Part shown: one piece after another, positions 23,288-33,163 of the stretch
How positions within the stretch are numbered: the stretch's first letter is position 1
How the letters are laid out: each line of letters starts with the position of its first letter
DNA from: Oscheius tipulae
Lineage: Eukaryota; Nematoda; Chromadorea; Rhabditida; Rhabditidae
DNA: 64,000 bases
NCBI GenBank assembly: GCA_037178975.1
Contig: JASJZH010000006.1
Span: 5,952,001 to 6,016,000 of the forward strand
Direction: 5' to 3'
Position numbers and translations under genes: made by a program
Notes under the pieces: generated by a model
Database searches by the model: none
What the model was told of the DNA's origin: nothing
What the model saw: only the letters and a program-made list of their open reading frames with translations

Positions 23288-23293
23288 AATAAA
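23288..23293 (+). promoter_or_regulatory. Polyadenylation signal downstream of the micropeptide
   Basis: AATAAA lies about 156 nt after the micropeptide stop and about 300 nt before the next gene starts, so it fits a transcript ending here. Confidence 0.45.
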
Positions 23294-23595
23294 GTCTGTT
23301 CCATTTTGATCTTTGATAACGTTTTTTGGACGGTCACGACACGAACAAGCCGTCCAGTTCAATCAACAGACGGAGACCCCCACGGGGAACTGACGTGTAG
23401 TCATTGTCTACCGTCAATTATTGTCCTTTCATTTGTCTCCGATTCGATTCCCTTCGACGGCGATCAGTCTCCTAGAGAGAACAGCTTGCCGCACAAAGAA
23501 ATCTCAGCGCAGTTACAACGGGCGCGACGGTCCGCCGAAGTCACCGCGCCTGACCCAACATCAGTCGTCGCGTTGTCGTCTTCCAGAACAGCACG

Positions 23596-24531
23596 ATGAC
23601 TCTTCTAACTATTCTCTCCATTAGCGTATTACTTGTTCTACTTGTTGTGGCTCCGCCACCTCCAGCCATTTCTGGTGAGTTCTAAATGACTTTTGCTTTA
23701 TCTCCGACTTTTGAACCCGGAAGTAGATTACCGATAACTTGCAGATGGTCCAATGCAAGAACCTCAAGACTTCCGACAAGGAGGTAGGCGATTTATGTCA
23801 CTGTTTTCACAGGATTCAGGAGGACGAGGTAGTGGAGGCGGCCAAGGAGGTAACTGGAATGGGGGCGGAAATGGTCAAGGCGGCAATTGGAACAACAACG
23901 GTGGTGGTGGAGGAGGAGGCCGAGGAGGATGGTCCGGCAATGGCAACGGAGGCAATGGAGGCTGGGGCGGAAACAATGGTGGCGGCAGCGGAGGAGGTTG
24001 GGGCGGAAACGGCATGCAAGGAGGAGGAGGATGGGGCGGTCAAGGAGGCATTGACCGATGGAACGGTGGAGGTGGTGGTAGAGGAGGCTGGAATAATGGA
24101 CCAGGAGGACCTGGAGGTACGTCTAGTTTCTTCAAAACAAAAATCTTAACCTTGATCCGGGTTGGTCACTAAACCAATTGCGCGTATTTTTGTAACCATT
24201 TGTTGATGTTAATTGTTCAATGTTTAAGGGCCAGGTGGCTGGAATGGAGGCGGTCCTGGCGGTCCAGGCGGTTGGAATGGAGGTACCTAAGAAAAATAAA
24301 AGTTAAAGATGTTTTCTAGGTGGTCCCGGAGGATTCGGTGGACGTGGAGGTGGAAATGGAGGTGGGGGATGGGGTGGTCGTGATGAACCCGGAAGACATC
24401 ACCATCACCACAGTAGCGAAGAACGAGGCGGTGGAGGTCGAAGAGGCGGAGATAGAGGCTCTGGTGGACCGGGGGGTCAAAACCAGGGACTCGCCATTGC
24501 CGATGGCATTCTTCGAGGACTGTTCGGATGA
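23596..24531 (+). CDS. Secreted glycine-rich protein with histidine cluster
   Basis: Four exons (23596-23674, 23745-24116, 24229-24282, 24320-24531) give 238 residues. The first exon is a clear signal peptide (MTLLTILSISVLLVLLVV, then APPPPAIS). The mature part is dominated by Gly with Asn, Trp and Arg, in units such as GGNWNGGGNG, GGWGGNGMQ and GPGGPGGWNGG. An RHHHHH-like cluster precedes an RGG-type segment, and the end is GLAIADGILRGLFG. All three introns are phase 1 and split Gly codons, so Gly-rich exons could be shuffled without a frame change. Such proteins are usually structural components of cuticle, eggshell or glue, or antimicrobial peptides; the role here is not shown. AATAAA at 24580 fits. 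Confidence 0.85.
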
Positions 24532-24579
24532 ATACTTCTTTTTATGTTTTACATACATTTCTGTCATATACTTACGGAT

Positions 24580-24585
24580 AATAAA
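24580..24585 (+). promoter_or_regulatory. Polyadenylation signal of the glycine-rich gene
   Basis: AATAAA lies 49 nt after the stop codon. Confidence 0.7.
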
Positions 24586-24826
24586 CCTGTCCTTCGCTGC
24601 CTGTGACATAATCCTTATTGTGAGCTTGTCTCCCTCATGGCCAGTCTATATACATGTTCCATCTGCTACTTACAGCATATTTCATTTGGCTTTCCTTACA
24701 GCAGGTATCAAAAGTTTCAGCTGAAAACCCTTGCAAAAATCGTAACTGAATCCGTTTGTTCCGCTTCTAACTCGCGAAATACAACCCTTCGACGAAAAAA
24801 GTGACGTCCGCCGCTTTTGTGACATC

Positions 24827-25320
24827 ATGAACGTTTCAGCGTCGGCCACGAGCGTAGAAGATCGACTATCAGGACACAAACTGGGTGAACTCATACATGA
24901 CATGTCTAAGGAACTCTACTGTATGTTTTTTGTGTTTAAGTAGTACGAGTCGGGCATCAGGCCATAATTGATTGAGTAACATTTCCATTTCAACATAGAC
25001 AGCCGTTATTGCGACATGGCCGCCCATTCTGAAATCTTAAAGACATCGAGGGAAATTGAACTCAGGTTGCTCCGATCGGTGGCCAGGTGCGCTATAGTCC
25101 GTTTTCAACGAAAAGCGATATGTTAAAAGACTAACTGCGTAGATCAAAAAGATATTTTTTTGCTTTTTGCAATTTTAGACAGTTTTCCGGAGTTTTTCCT
25201 TGTTTTGACGTTGTTATCTGTCGGAACAGGTATAATTCTACTATCGAAAAGACCTACAACAACAAATTTGACGGAAAAACTGGGCTAAAGCATTGGAAAA
25301 GCTCGAAAATAGAAAAATGA
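24827..25320 (+). CDS. Hypothetical protein, N-terminal exons
   Basis: I do not recognise this gene. Exon 24827-24920 (MNVSASATSVEDRLSGHKLG...) ends at a GTATGT donor in phase 1. It joins 24999-25086 after CAACATAG in frame, giving KELYYSRYCDMAAHSEILKT and a charged, probably helical stretch ending LLRSVA. A further exon from 25179 stays open to TGA at 25318. Alternatively the donor at about 25229 could join the segment that begins near 25616. Charged composition with no signal peptide suggests an intracellular protein. Intron positions and phases are consistent with a real gene; the 3' end is uncertain. Confidence 0.42.
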
Positions 25321-25628
25321 AGCCCAACATCATTTTTCAATATCAGCAATATATATTCTAGCTTCTCTCCATTTTGTTGTCAAGTAGGTTTTCAAGGGTT
25401 CTGAGTTCAATGGCTAGCTCTAAACTTCTGAAATGGTGAAATATAGGTTTTTGAGGGAGTCCATGAAGGGACTCGTGGCTTGCCTGACAGGACCCACTGC
25501 CGCTCGTTGCTGAAAATAGGCTACGTCCACTTGGCTATGGCGGGGGCTGTGCTTTTGCGAGTGAGCTACAGACAGACAGACACGGCTCTTCTTAAATAGA
25601 ATAGATACATGATTTAGTGACTCTGAAA

Positions 25629-25914
25629 ATGCTGTTCTACTACGAAAGAAACATACCATACCCTCAATCATTTCAAAACACAGTGCATAATCAGATATCT
25701 CCACCCATTTTCTATCCGAACCAACAACTATTTTTCGGAACAGGTATACCGCTTTTTATAATTTCGAAACAAATTTTCAGGCTTCAATTCTCAAATGATC
25801 CACCCGGAATTCAACAACTTTCACAACTTTCAAGGGCACTTCAGACCTCCACCATTTCCACAGATTGGTCCATATCAACAATTTCCATTTTCATCATACA
25901 TGATAAGCAAATAA
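25629..25914 (+). CDS. Hypothetical small Asn/Gln/Pro/Phe-rich protein or 3' exons of the preceding gene
   Basis: The frame MLFYYERNIPYPQSFQNTV continues to LFFGT. A 37-nt GT-AG intron (about 25743-25779) then joins it in frame to a second exon rich in Phe, Pro, His and Gln that ends FPFSSYMISK. The intron size matches the rest of the window, which supports coding. The region upstream has an acceptor (GATTTAG) at about 25615, so these may be the last exons of the gene starting at 24827 rather than a separate gene. No family is recognised. Confidence 0.4.
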
Positions 25915-26413
25915 CAACGAGAAAAAAGACAATATGGAATGACTTTAAAATGTTGCTGAACAGACAAGTTTAAAGGTCTGCTTACGTTAGAAGTTTAGCA
26001 ATAGAGCAACCCAGTCAGATGAATTTTTTATGAAATGAATTTAGAGGCTACTGAATTTTTAACTTCGCTTTGAATTAATACACGATAATTTAGTAGTCAC
26101 AAGAAGATTTGATTTCACCAATAAACCATATTCGTTTCGATTACTTCCACTAAATGAACCTTCATGAGTATTTGGAAAGCTTGCTCTGCTGCGAATTGCG
26201 GTAGCGACGGCCGATTTTAGCCTTATGCTGAGTTTTCACTTTTATTTATATTTGTAGTATATTCTGTCAAGATGGCATTTCTTTAGTTCTCACTTCATAG
26301 CGGAAAAAACTACCGCTAAAACAACTGAAAGCTTGCCGCTCACTAGCTCTTTTCATTTCGGCTCATCCCGTTGAATCCCGTTGGCTCATCCCACTCTTCT
26401 GTTTTCTGTCAAG

Positions 26414-27353
26414 ATGGACTTCAAATACGTAGCAAGGACAGTTAAAGGCCCTGGTTGCAGTGAAGATTGGGAAGAAATACTGGTGGGATGTGATTGCAAA
26501 GGACCTTGTACGGCAGAAAGCCAATGTTCTTGTCTTCTAGGAGCTGAGGTTGGCTTTTCCTTACATTATGATTACCATGTTAAAGGAAAACTACGAAGAA
26601 AACCGCTTAGTCGAGAAGCCAAGTGGAAGCCCTGTGATGGAATGCCATTCGGACTGCGACTGCAATCCGAAATCGTGCAGCAATCGTCTTCTGCAAAAAG
26701 GCGTCTTTGTCAAAATGAAGGTTTGTCCAAATTTCTGGGTTTGAACAATGTGTTAACCGAAATTATGATTAATAAAAAAAGCAAAAAATATTAATTTTAC
26801 GATTACATGACGTTCACCAATGGAAAATGCTTTTAGGTGAATCGGGTGGGTGACAAAGGATACGGTGTGTTTGCGTCTGAGGAGATTGCAAAAGACACCT
26901 TCGTCTTCGAGTATGCTGGTGAAATAATAGGCAAAAAAGAAGCTTCGAGTCGGTATACCGAGCACAAGGAACACAACTATATCATGACTGTTAAGGAAAC
27001 TTGTCTAGGTAAAACATTATGTACAATTTTTTCAACAACTGTGTTCAGACAAAACTACAGTCACGTATGTTGATCCTCGGTTCAAGGGAAACCTTGCTCG
27101 TTTTGCTAACCACAGCTGTAGTCCGAATCTTCGTTTGATGATCGTTCGGGTGGGCTCTCCAGTTCCCAGAGTTGGTCTTTTTGCCTTAAGATAAGATGAA
27201 TATCAATCTCTTCTTTAAAAATAATGTTATAGAGATATTTCTGCTGGAGAAGAACTTACATTTAAGTACGGAGCATCCAGAGTAGTGGGCGAGAAGATAT
27301 GCCTCTGTGGAACAAAAAAATGTTTGGGATATTTACCTGCCAACGACTTATGA
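26414..27353 (+). CDS. set-23: SETMAR/SET-23-like histone lysine methyltransferase
   Basis: Five exons (26414-26548, 26586-26720, 26837-27008, 27049-27190, 27233-27353) give 234 residues, essentially only a catalytic unit. Visible parts are a pre-SET zinc cluster (CDCKGPC..CSC then CHSDCDCNPKSC), the SET core with KGYGVFA, FEYAGEIIG, the AdoMet-binding RFANHSCSPN, AGEELTFKYG, and a post-SET CLCGTKKC. This order matches SETMAR SET domains and C. elegans SET-23 and predicts H3K36-type or related lysine methylation in the nucleus; the exact substrate is inferred. No transposase domain is fused. The intron at 27191-27232 begins with AT instead of GT; without its removal a TAA stop truncates the SET core. 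AATAAA follows at 27369. Confidence 0.9.
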
Positions 27354-27368
27354 TAGCTGCTGTCATAA

Positions 27369-27374
27369 AATAAA
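27369..27374 (+). promoter_or_regulatory. Polyadenylation signal of the SET gene
   Basis: AATAAA lies 16 nt after the stop codon, so the 3' UTR is very short. Confidence 0.65.
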
Positions 27375-27622
27375 ATCTTGAACTATCAGTGGGTTTCAAT
27401 AAGTTTTCTCTATTGCCTACAAACATGCGGACACGTACAGTTTGGAAACATTCTAAATACCGAAATACAAATTTGGTCTAATTGAACTAAACACTTGCTT
27501 CTGACAAGTTACCACCGTTAAACGTTTACATTATGCACATCATCTCATTTACGCTGAAACCTATATTTTTCCATAATCCCCAAAAAGTACAGTTTTTTTA
27601 TACAATTTATGTTTTTAGGAAA

Positions 27623-27662
27623 CTAGGGATATGCGGATATAGGGATAGGTGGATAGGGATAG
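27623..27662. repeat. Short degenerate GGATA-type tandem repeat
   Basis: About seven imperfect copies of GGATA/GGGATA run in a row, interrupted by TGC and GGT. It looks like a decayed minisatellite. The surrounding 27.4-28.7 kb shows no supported gene. Confidence 0.5.
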
Positions 27663-28691
27663 CCGGTTGTTTCTGAAGTTTTGTTCTTAAGCAGGAGAAT
27701 CATAAACCCTCGTTATCTGTTTGAGCCAAAATTAGCGAAAAGTACATAAAAATATTTGCTCGTCGAAAATCTGATCGACGTACTTTTGCTTACATTTCAA
27801 ATTTTGGCGGGAAATTCAAACGTTTTCGTCATTTTCAAAATCTCGGCAGTGAATTATTACTTTTCGTGTCTTTCGTGAACTCATTAGCTCTACAAGACTA
27901 TACCACTCGATAATTTTTCCCCTCTATTTTTTTGGGGGAGTTACGCCCGCCGCGCCTTGTCTGTACCAGAAGTAACTGTTTTGTTCTGGATTTTGTCAAA
28001 AATATAAAGTTTTTTGCTAAAAAAAAGTTAAAAATCCAAACAAACAGCAGCAAAAGAACAACTATATACACAAGCAAAAAGTTAACGTTGACATCAAACA
28101 ATGTGAACAATAAAACGTGGTCTTCAGAGGACAAATCTACGCACTACAACCAAGTATGTTGGACTATCGCCGAACTTGAGTTCTGGGACTGCTCGCTGCT
28201 ATTTAGAGAACTGGCTAAGATGTCTACTTCAGGATCAGAAGATACAGAACTTCCCCTTGTGGCGACAAAAAATTTTATCCATAAAAACTGACTATGTATT
28301 GTTGTTAAACATTTGTCTTTGTTGAGACATTCCTTAATTGGTTTTTCCAGTTTTGGCATGAACAAACAAGAATACAGTTACGGATTCCTAATCAATGCTG
28401 GAGAACATAGGAACAGTTTTGTAATGTGACCTTTGAAACCCACAAAGATAATAGAGATGATAATTGGGAGCGGAGGTTTGGACTTAACCGTAAATGTTCT
28501 TACCAGGAGCATTACACCAGTTACCCTCTAGGAAACCGCTCACATTTTTCTAGTTTTTTTTCAAGCCAATACACTCGACATGGCATTTAGTTTACTCAAT
28601 CAGGCTATCTCTTATCTCTTCAGGATTGCTAGGACATTTCGCTTCAAAAAACCTTCCATCTGACTAAAAATGTAATTGTGGTATACTAGCG

Positions 28692-28697
28692 TTTATT
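28692..28697 (-). promoter_or_regulatory. Polyadenylation signal of the Pro/Gln-rich gene
   Basis: TTTATT on the plus strand reads AATAAA on the minus strand, 52 nt after that gene's stop. Confidence 0.65.
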
Positions 28698-28748
28698 AAG
28701 GCAGTGTTTGTTGTGTACACGTTGTCCTGAGTAGAAATGAAAAGAAAG

Positions 28749-30193
28749 TTAAACGTAGAACTTGGCAGCATGCTTGTACTTGTGGAATGTACGGCGGAAC
28801 TTGCGATAGTCTCCGCCGGGTTGAGGGTAGTTTCCCGATGCTAAAACAACTCATATTTCGAGCCAAGTTAAAGCTTACGTTTAGGAGCTGGTGGTGGAGG
28901 TGGTGGAGGAGCAGCAGGACCAGTGGCGTATCCTTCGTTGGCTGGGGGTGTCATCGGGGGTGGCGGGGGCGGTGGAGGAGGAGGAGCGACTGGGTGAGCT
29001 GGAGGCTTCGCATAGCCGGACGGCTGTTGAGAATGCATGGGAGGGGGAGGGGGTGGCCTTGGTGGGGGAGCTTGAGCGTAGCCGCTAGGTTTTGGCTGTG
29101 GAGCGGGTGGGGGAGGAGGTGGCCGAGGAGTTGGGGGAGGAGGATGGTATACTGGGAGAGGAGCAGGAGTAGGCATAGGAGGAGGAGGAGGAGGAGGAGG
29201 AGGATGGTAAGCAGGCTGAACGGGCTGTGGCATTGGAGCCGGTGGCGGGGGCTGAGGATGGAAAACAGGCTGAGGTCGGGGAGCCTGAGCATACCCTCCG
29301 CTTGGCTGCTGAGGTTGAGGGTGGTAGGTTTGCGCTGGAGGTTGGTATTGCGGCTGAGGAGGTGGTGGGGGTGGAGCCTGCATAGGTGCCGGGGGATTGT
29401 ACGCAGGAGGAGGAGGAGCCCGAGCGTATCCCTGAGGAGCTGGAGGAGAGTAAGTTTGTTGAGGAGCAGTCTGAGGAGCAGCCATCGGAGCAGGAGGAGA
29501 ATAGAATGGTTGAGGCTGTGTTTGAGGCTGCGCGTATCCTTGGGGAGCCTGGGGTTGATACTGCTGAGGAGGATTGTATTGAGGCATGGTTGGTGGTGTC
29601 TGAGGAGCCGACGGCGAGTACTGCATTGGAGCAGGCTGAGATTGATAGGAATGCTGAGGCTGTGGTTGGACCTGAGGCTGCGCGTATCCTTGGGGAGCCT
29701 GAGGTTGATACTGCTGAGGAGGACTGTATTGGGGCATTGGTGGTGGTGCCTGAGGAGCCGGCGGCGAGTACTGTGGCATCGGCTGAGGAGCTACAGGAGC
29801 CTGAGGCTGATATTGGGGGGGAGCTTGAGGCATCTGGGGTGCCTGAGGCTGAGCATATCCTTGAGCAGGTGGGTTGTATTGTGGTTGGGGAGGTGTCGGC
29901 ATCTGCTGGGGTGGTGGAGGAGGTGGCTGAGGAGCAGCGGGAGCAGGTGGACTGTATTGTTGCTGCGGTTGAGCATATCCCTGTTGAGGGGCAGGCTGCT
30001 GCATCTGTGGCATAGGTGGCGGTGGTGGTGGAGCAGAGTACGAAGGCTGCGGAGCCCCTACTTGAGGAGGTAAGACATAGGAGTCGCTGAAATAAAAAGC
30101 TCACGTCACAATGGTAAATGTTAGAAATGAATAGGATACTGATACTCGCCAACAGACTGAAGCGACCAACGAACAGAAGAGAAGACTCCTCAT
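28749..30193 (-). CDS. Secreted Pro/Gln-rich GYA-repeat structural protein
   Basis: Three exons on the minus strand (30193-30150, 30086-28879, 28840-28749) give 447 residues. Exon 1 encodes a short signal peptide (MRSLLFCSLVASVC). The long middle exon is a low-complexity Pro/Gln/Ala/Tyr domain with recurring GYAQPQ, QYSPPAP and QYNPP units, turning into PPPPP runs with GYAQAP, SGYAKPP and EGYATGP. The last exon, joined by a 38-nt intron, is different: basic and aromatic, ending RTFHKYKHAAKFYV. A TATA box at 30224 and AATAAA at 28692 bracket the gene. The first intron starts with GC (GCGAGT). Tyr/Pro repeats suit an extracellular, possibly tyrosine-cross-linked matrix such as cuticle or eggshell; that is inference. 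Confidence 0.88.
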
Positions 30194-30223
30194 GGTAGCT
30201 TGAGGAGAGTGGGCAGTCGCTCC

Positions 30224-30230
30224 TTTTATA
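30224..30230 (-). promoter_or_regulatory. TATA box of the Pro/Gln-rich gene
   Basis: TATAAAA reads on the minus strand about 31 nt upstream of the start codon, so the 5' UTR must be very short. Confidence 0.6.
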
Positions 30231-31776
30231 GCTGCGGAAGGCCTTGAGTTTCACTGCTTCTTTCCAACAAGTTTGCCAAAGAACGCTTATTAGCTAGGTA
30301 CTGCAGCACCGCCCCTTGACCTTGTGGACACCGCTTTTCTCAAATAGGTAAGAAGTAGCTCGCTTCGTAGGTAACAAGAAATAGGATAGCGCGGCGAACA
30401 GTTTCACCATTTCTTATAACGCTTCTCGAAGCAGAGTTAAAGTTGGGGTCAATTCTGTAAGACTCTCTAAAAACATATTATCTCGAAGACGTTGAGTGAG
30501 GGATCTTGTAGAGCCTAACATCAATTTCTTGAAATGTCTCGACTTTTCCACGCATTTCCATTTCAAATCCTCCGTCCCCCCAGTTGAAGCAATCTGTTTG
30601 CAGTTGTAGTTGTTGCAAACTGTCCCAGACTACCTAAACCACAAACAAGAAAACAGCAATTGAGCGTGTAATTTCGCTGGTCACTTCATGTAACAGGTGA
30701 AACCAAAAGGGGGAAAGAGAAATTACGTCACGTGGCGAAAAAACGGTAAAAACAGTAATTCGGAAAGAACTGATTACAGTTTCAAACTGATTTCACAGGT
30801 TACTTCATCTGCTCTTCACTTCACGCCTATGAACCGTTTTTCTTCGAAAATATCCAGATGATCGTCAGATTGCTGTACACTTCTTCCTCGAGCACACTCT
30901 AGCATACTTCTAATAAAGTTGAAATGAAAAAAAAGTTGCCTTTTCATGCGAATACGATTAGCTAAATACACTCACAAAATTGTGCTCATGGCTCAACACA
31001 TAGCTTTAGACGTGCTTGATCTTTGTCCCGTTTTTATTTACTCCAAGAACTTGACCTTCCGAGAAAATCGCCGCTCAGAATCAAACGACATGAACCGCAC
31101 CGATAGTATCTTGTAAACAGGTAACACCCAGAAGTTAACCCGTGGCACCTAAGCAACTGGGACAGGTATCGAATGACACTCTCACTTCATTGATGGTATT
31201 GAGTAGTACGATGATTCATCACATGGTCTTCTGAAATAGTTCGATTTGAATGCCATCTCAGCTTCTGAAACTCTAGGATAATCCATGGACTGCTAAAGCT
31301 TTTTTTGTTGATGGCAGTTAAAGTAGCAATCTCAGTCATCTACTCCTTTTTCAAATCGTCACTTTCGTGCATTTCTCTGTTTGCCGCGGTAAGTTGATCT
31401 GTCACGTGAACCGTGAACAGTTTGAAACAAACATTACGATTTGTTGTGCTATAGCTTGACCTAAAAACACCGACGAAAGTTTTCACCAAGTTTGAAGTGT
31501 CGCGCAAAAATATTCTCTGACAATAGCTTGTCTCGCTTACCGACAGTTGTTTTTCAGCCTCCTCTGGAAATTCCACGTTCCAGCTAGTGAATGATAGATG
31601 TTCAGGGCAAAAAGCAGTATTGGAACTGAAATGCATTACTTTTCTCAACTTGGAAACGCGTAAAAGGGACGAAAAGCTGCCAACATAAAAGTTTGGTTCT
31701 ATTCAAAATGATACGATATTTCAGTGGTATCAGGTTGGCCCATAATTGTTGCCCTTTTTTGTCCATATCTTTGATA
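30231..31776. other. Intergenic region, no gene seen
   Basis: I see only short open frames without family motifs or a coherent exon series. Confidence 0.5.
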
Positions 31777-31883
31777 GTTGGCAAAAGTTACAAAAATCAA
31801 TTTTTTGGCGCGCCCGATTACTCATAGCTTTATCGCTGAGCTGTGAGCGTGCCAAAAAAATGATTTTTGTAACTTTTGCCAAC
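31777..31883. repeat. Fold-back inverted repeat with 33-bp arms
   Basis: Arms at 31777-31809 and 31851-31883 are reverse complements with a single mismatch, separated by 41 nt. Each outer end starts with GTTGGCAAAAGTTAC or its complement. A further diverged copy of the arm with flanking CCGGAAGTTGGCAAAA lies at about 31983-32005, so nested hairpins are possible. This fits a small fold-back element or MITE remnant. A transcribed hairpin RNA is the other option. Confidence 0.8.
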
Positions 31884-32098
31884 TTCCGATACTTCCGCAG
31901 CTCTAACCAAATTGATTTTGACAAATGGGAAGGTGAGCCCGAAAAGAGAATTTTGGGCTGTTTGGGAATTACATCTCAAAGTACCGGAAGTTGGCAAAAA
32001 TTGCAAAACGAGAAGGCTTAAAACGTCAACTACAGCCACACTTCAAGTGATTACTTCGCTTCCGGAACGTTGCCCCCTAATTGGCTCTACTCCGTTGA

Positions 32099-32302
32099 GA
32101 AAAAGCTACAATAATAAGGAATTACCAAGCTGGAGGAGAAGACGAGCTACCAAGTCCGCTGCTGTCTGTGAATGGAGGAGCAGTTCCCAGAGAAATCACG
32201 AAAGCAATCGTAACTCTACTCCCCAAATCCGGCGACTCAGATGACCTAGCAAACTTCCGACCGATATGCCTGCTTCAATCGTGTGCCAAAGTTCTATCAC
32301 AC
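32099..32302 (+). pseudogene. Non-LTR retrotransposon reverse transcriptase fragment
   Basis: One frame, open from 32099 to the TGA at 32303, encodes PREITKAIVTLLPKSGDSDD, then LANFRPICLLQSCAKVL. The LPKSGD...NFRPICLL...K core is the conserved early reverse-transcriptase block of LINE-type elements. No endonuclease, catalytic YADD box or 3' end is found nearby, so this is a short dead fragment. The clade is not assigned. Confidence 0.78.
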
Positions 32303-33163
32303 TGAAGGAGTGTAAACGAGAAGGAAATTTCAAAACCCCGTCGAATTCAAAAGTGAACGCGAAAAACCGTTTGAACGAAACGAGCCGCTTGTCGAACTTA
32401 CCAAATTTGCTTCTCGCAAGGTTTACACGCCGTATTTTTGTATATCATTGACTTTATTTCAGATAATTCTGACATCTTGATCAGACTACGTCAAAGAATT
32501 GCTAGAACAGCATTCGGAAAAAATATAGACTAGTTATGTCGAAATCGAGTTCATGAATACTGAAACTATGGCATAAGAATAAAATGCTTTGAAAATCCAA
32601 AATCCAACAGAGATGCATAGTCTGTTTCCAATAAAGAGCGGTACGTGAATTTGGACGCTGGCGCCAGTGTTTACGCGCGAAGAAGAAATATCCAAATTTT
32701 TGAATTTTCACCATTTTCCGCACACTTTTTCCCCATTCTGACCGTGTAATCGAATTCTAGGCATGCATAAATCATAAACCTAATTGAACATTAGGGGAAA
32801 TGTGCAAGAAAAACGTTGTAATGGCCAAAATAGGTGAAGAGCCCTATTTTCAGGTTTCACTCTTTTACAGAGGTTTGATGGTAAATTTTTCTACAAATTC
32901 CTTGGAAAGTAGGTTGTCTTGGCCCCCGTATTCGATTTCAATGTCAAAACACCTGAAAAATGCCTGTAAAACGCGCTAAAATAGCAAAAATCTGCAAGCC
33001 TGAGCCCGGCTTACCGTAGTTTCCTCGCGGGAGTACTTAACGGCGTACTTTCAACGTGGTGTGGCCGTAAGCGAACGCGGCCAATGAGAGGATCAAGACA
33101 AGGAGCAGGAGCGCATGGGGGTATAGACATATAAATGGCTGGAATGGGATGCTGACATAATAC
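32303..33163. other. Intergenic region between element relics
   Basis: No gene is supported. The sequence is AT-rich in places and may contain further unrecognised repeat debris. Confidence 0.4.

Noticed and set aside
23739-24149. A Glu/Val/Ala-rich frame overlapping the glycine-rich gene
   Set aside because: It is the alternative frame of GGX repeats, with no start context. The Gly frame links to a signal-peptide exon and to further Gly exons in phase.
26265-26419. TTCTGTCAAGATGG occurs twice before the SET gene, suggesting two starts
   Set aside because: The first copy opens only a short frame with no link to the SET exons. The second begins the pre-SET reading frame.
28701-28722. AGGCAGTG, matching the mir-34 seed
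   Set aside because: Only the seed matches, no hairpin is visible, and it lies in the 3' flank of the Pro/Gln-rich gene.
28787-30073. A 428-codon plus-strand open frame rich in Arg, Trp and Leu
   Set aside because: It is the antisense shadow of the Pro/Gln-rich gene. GC-rich repeat DNA is open in several frames. The minus strand has signal peptide, TATA box, splice sites and AATAAA.
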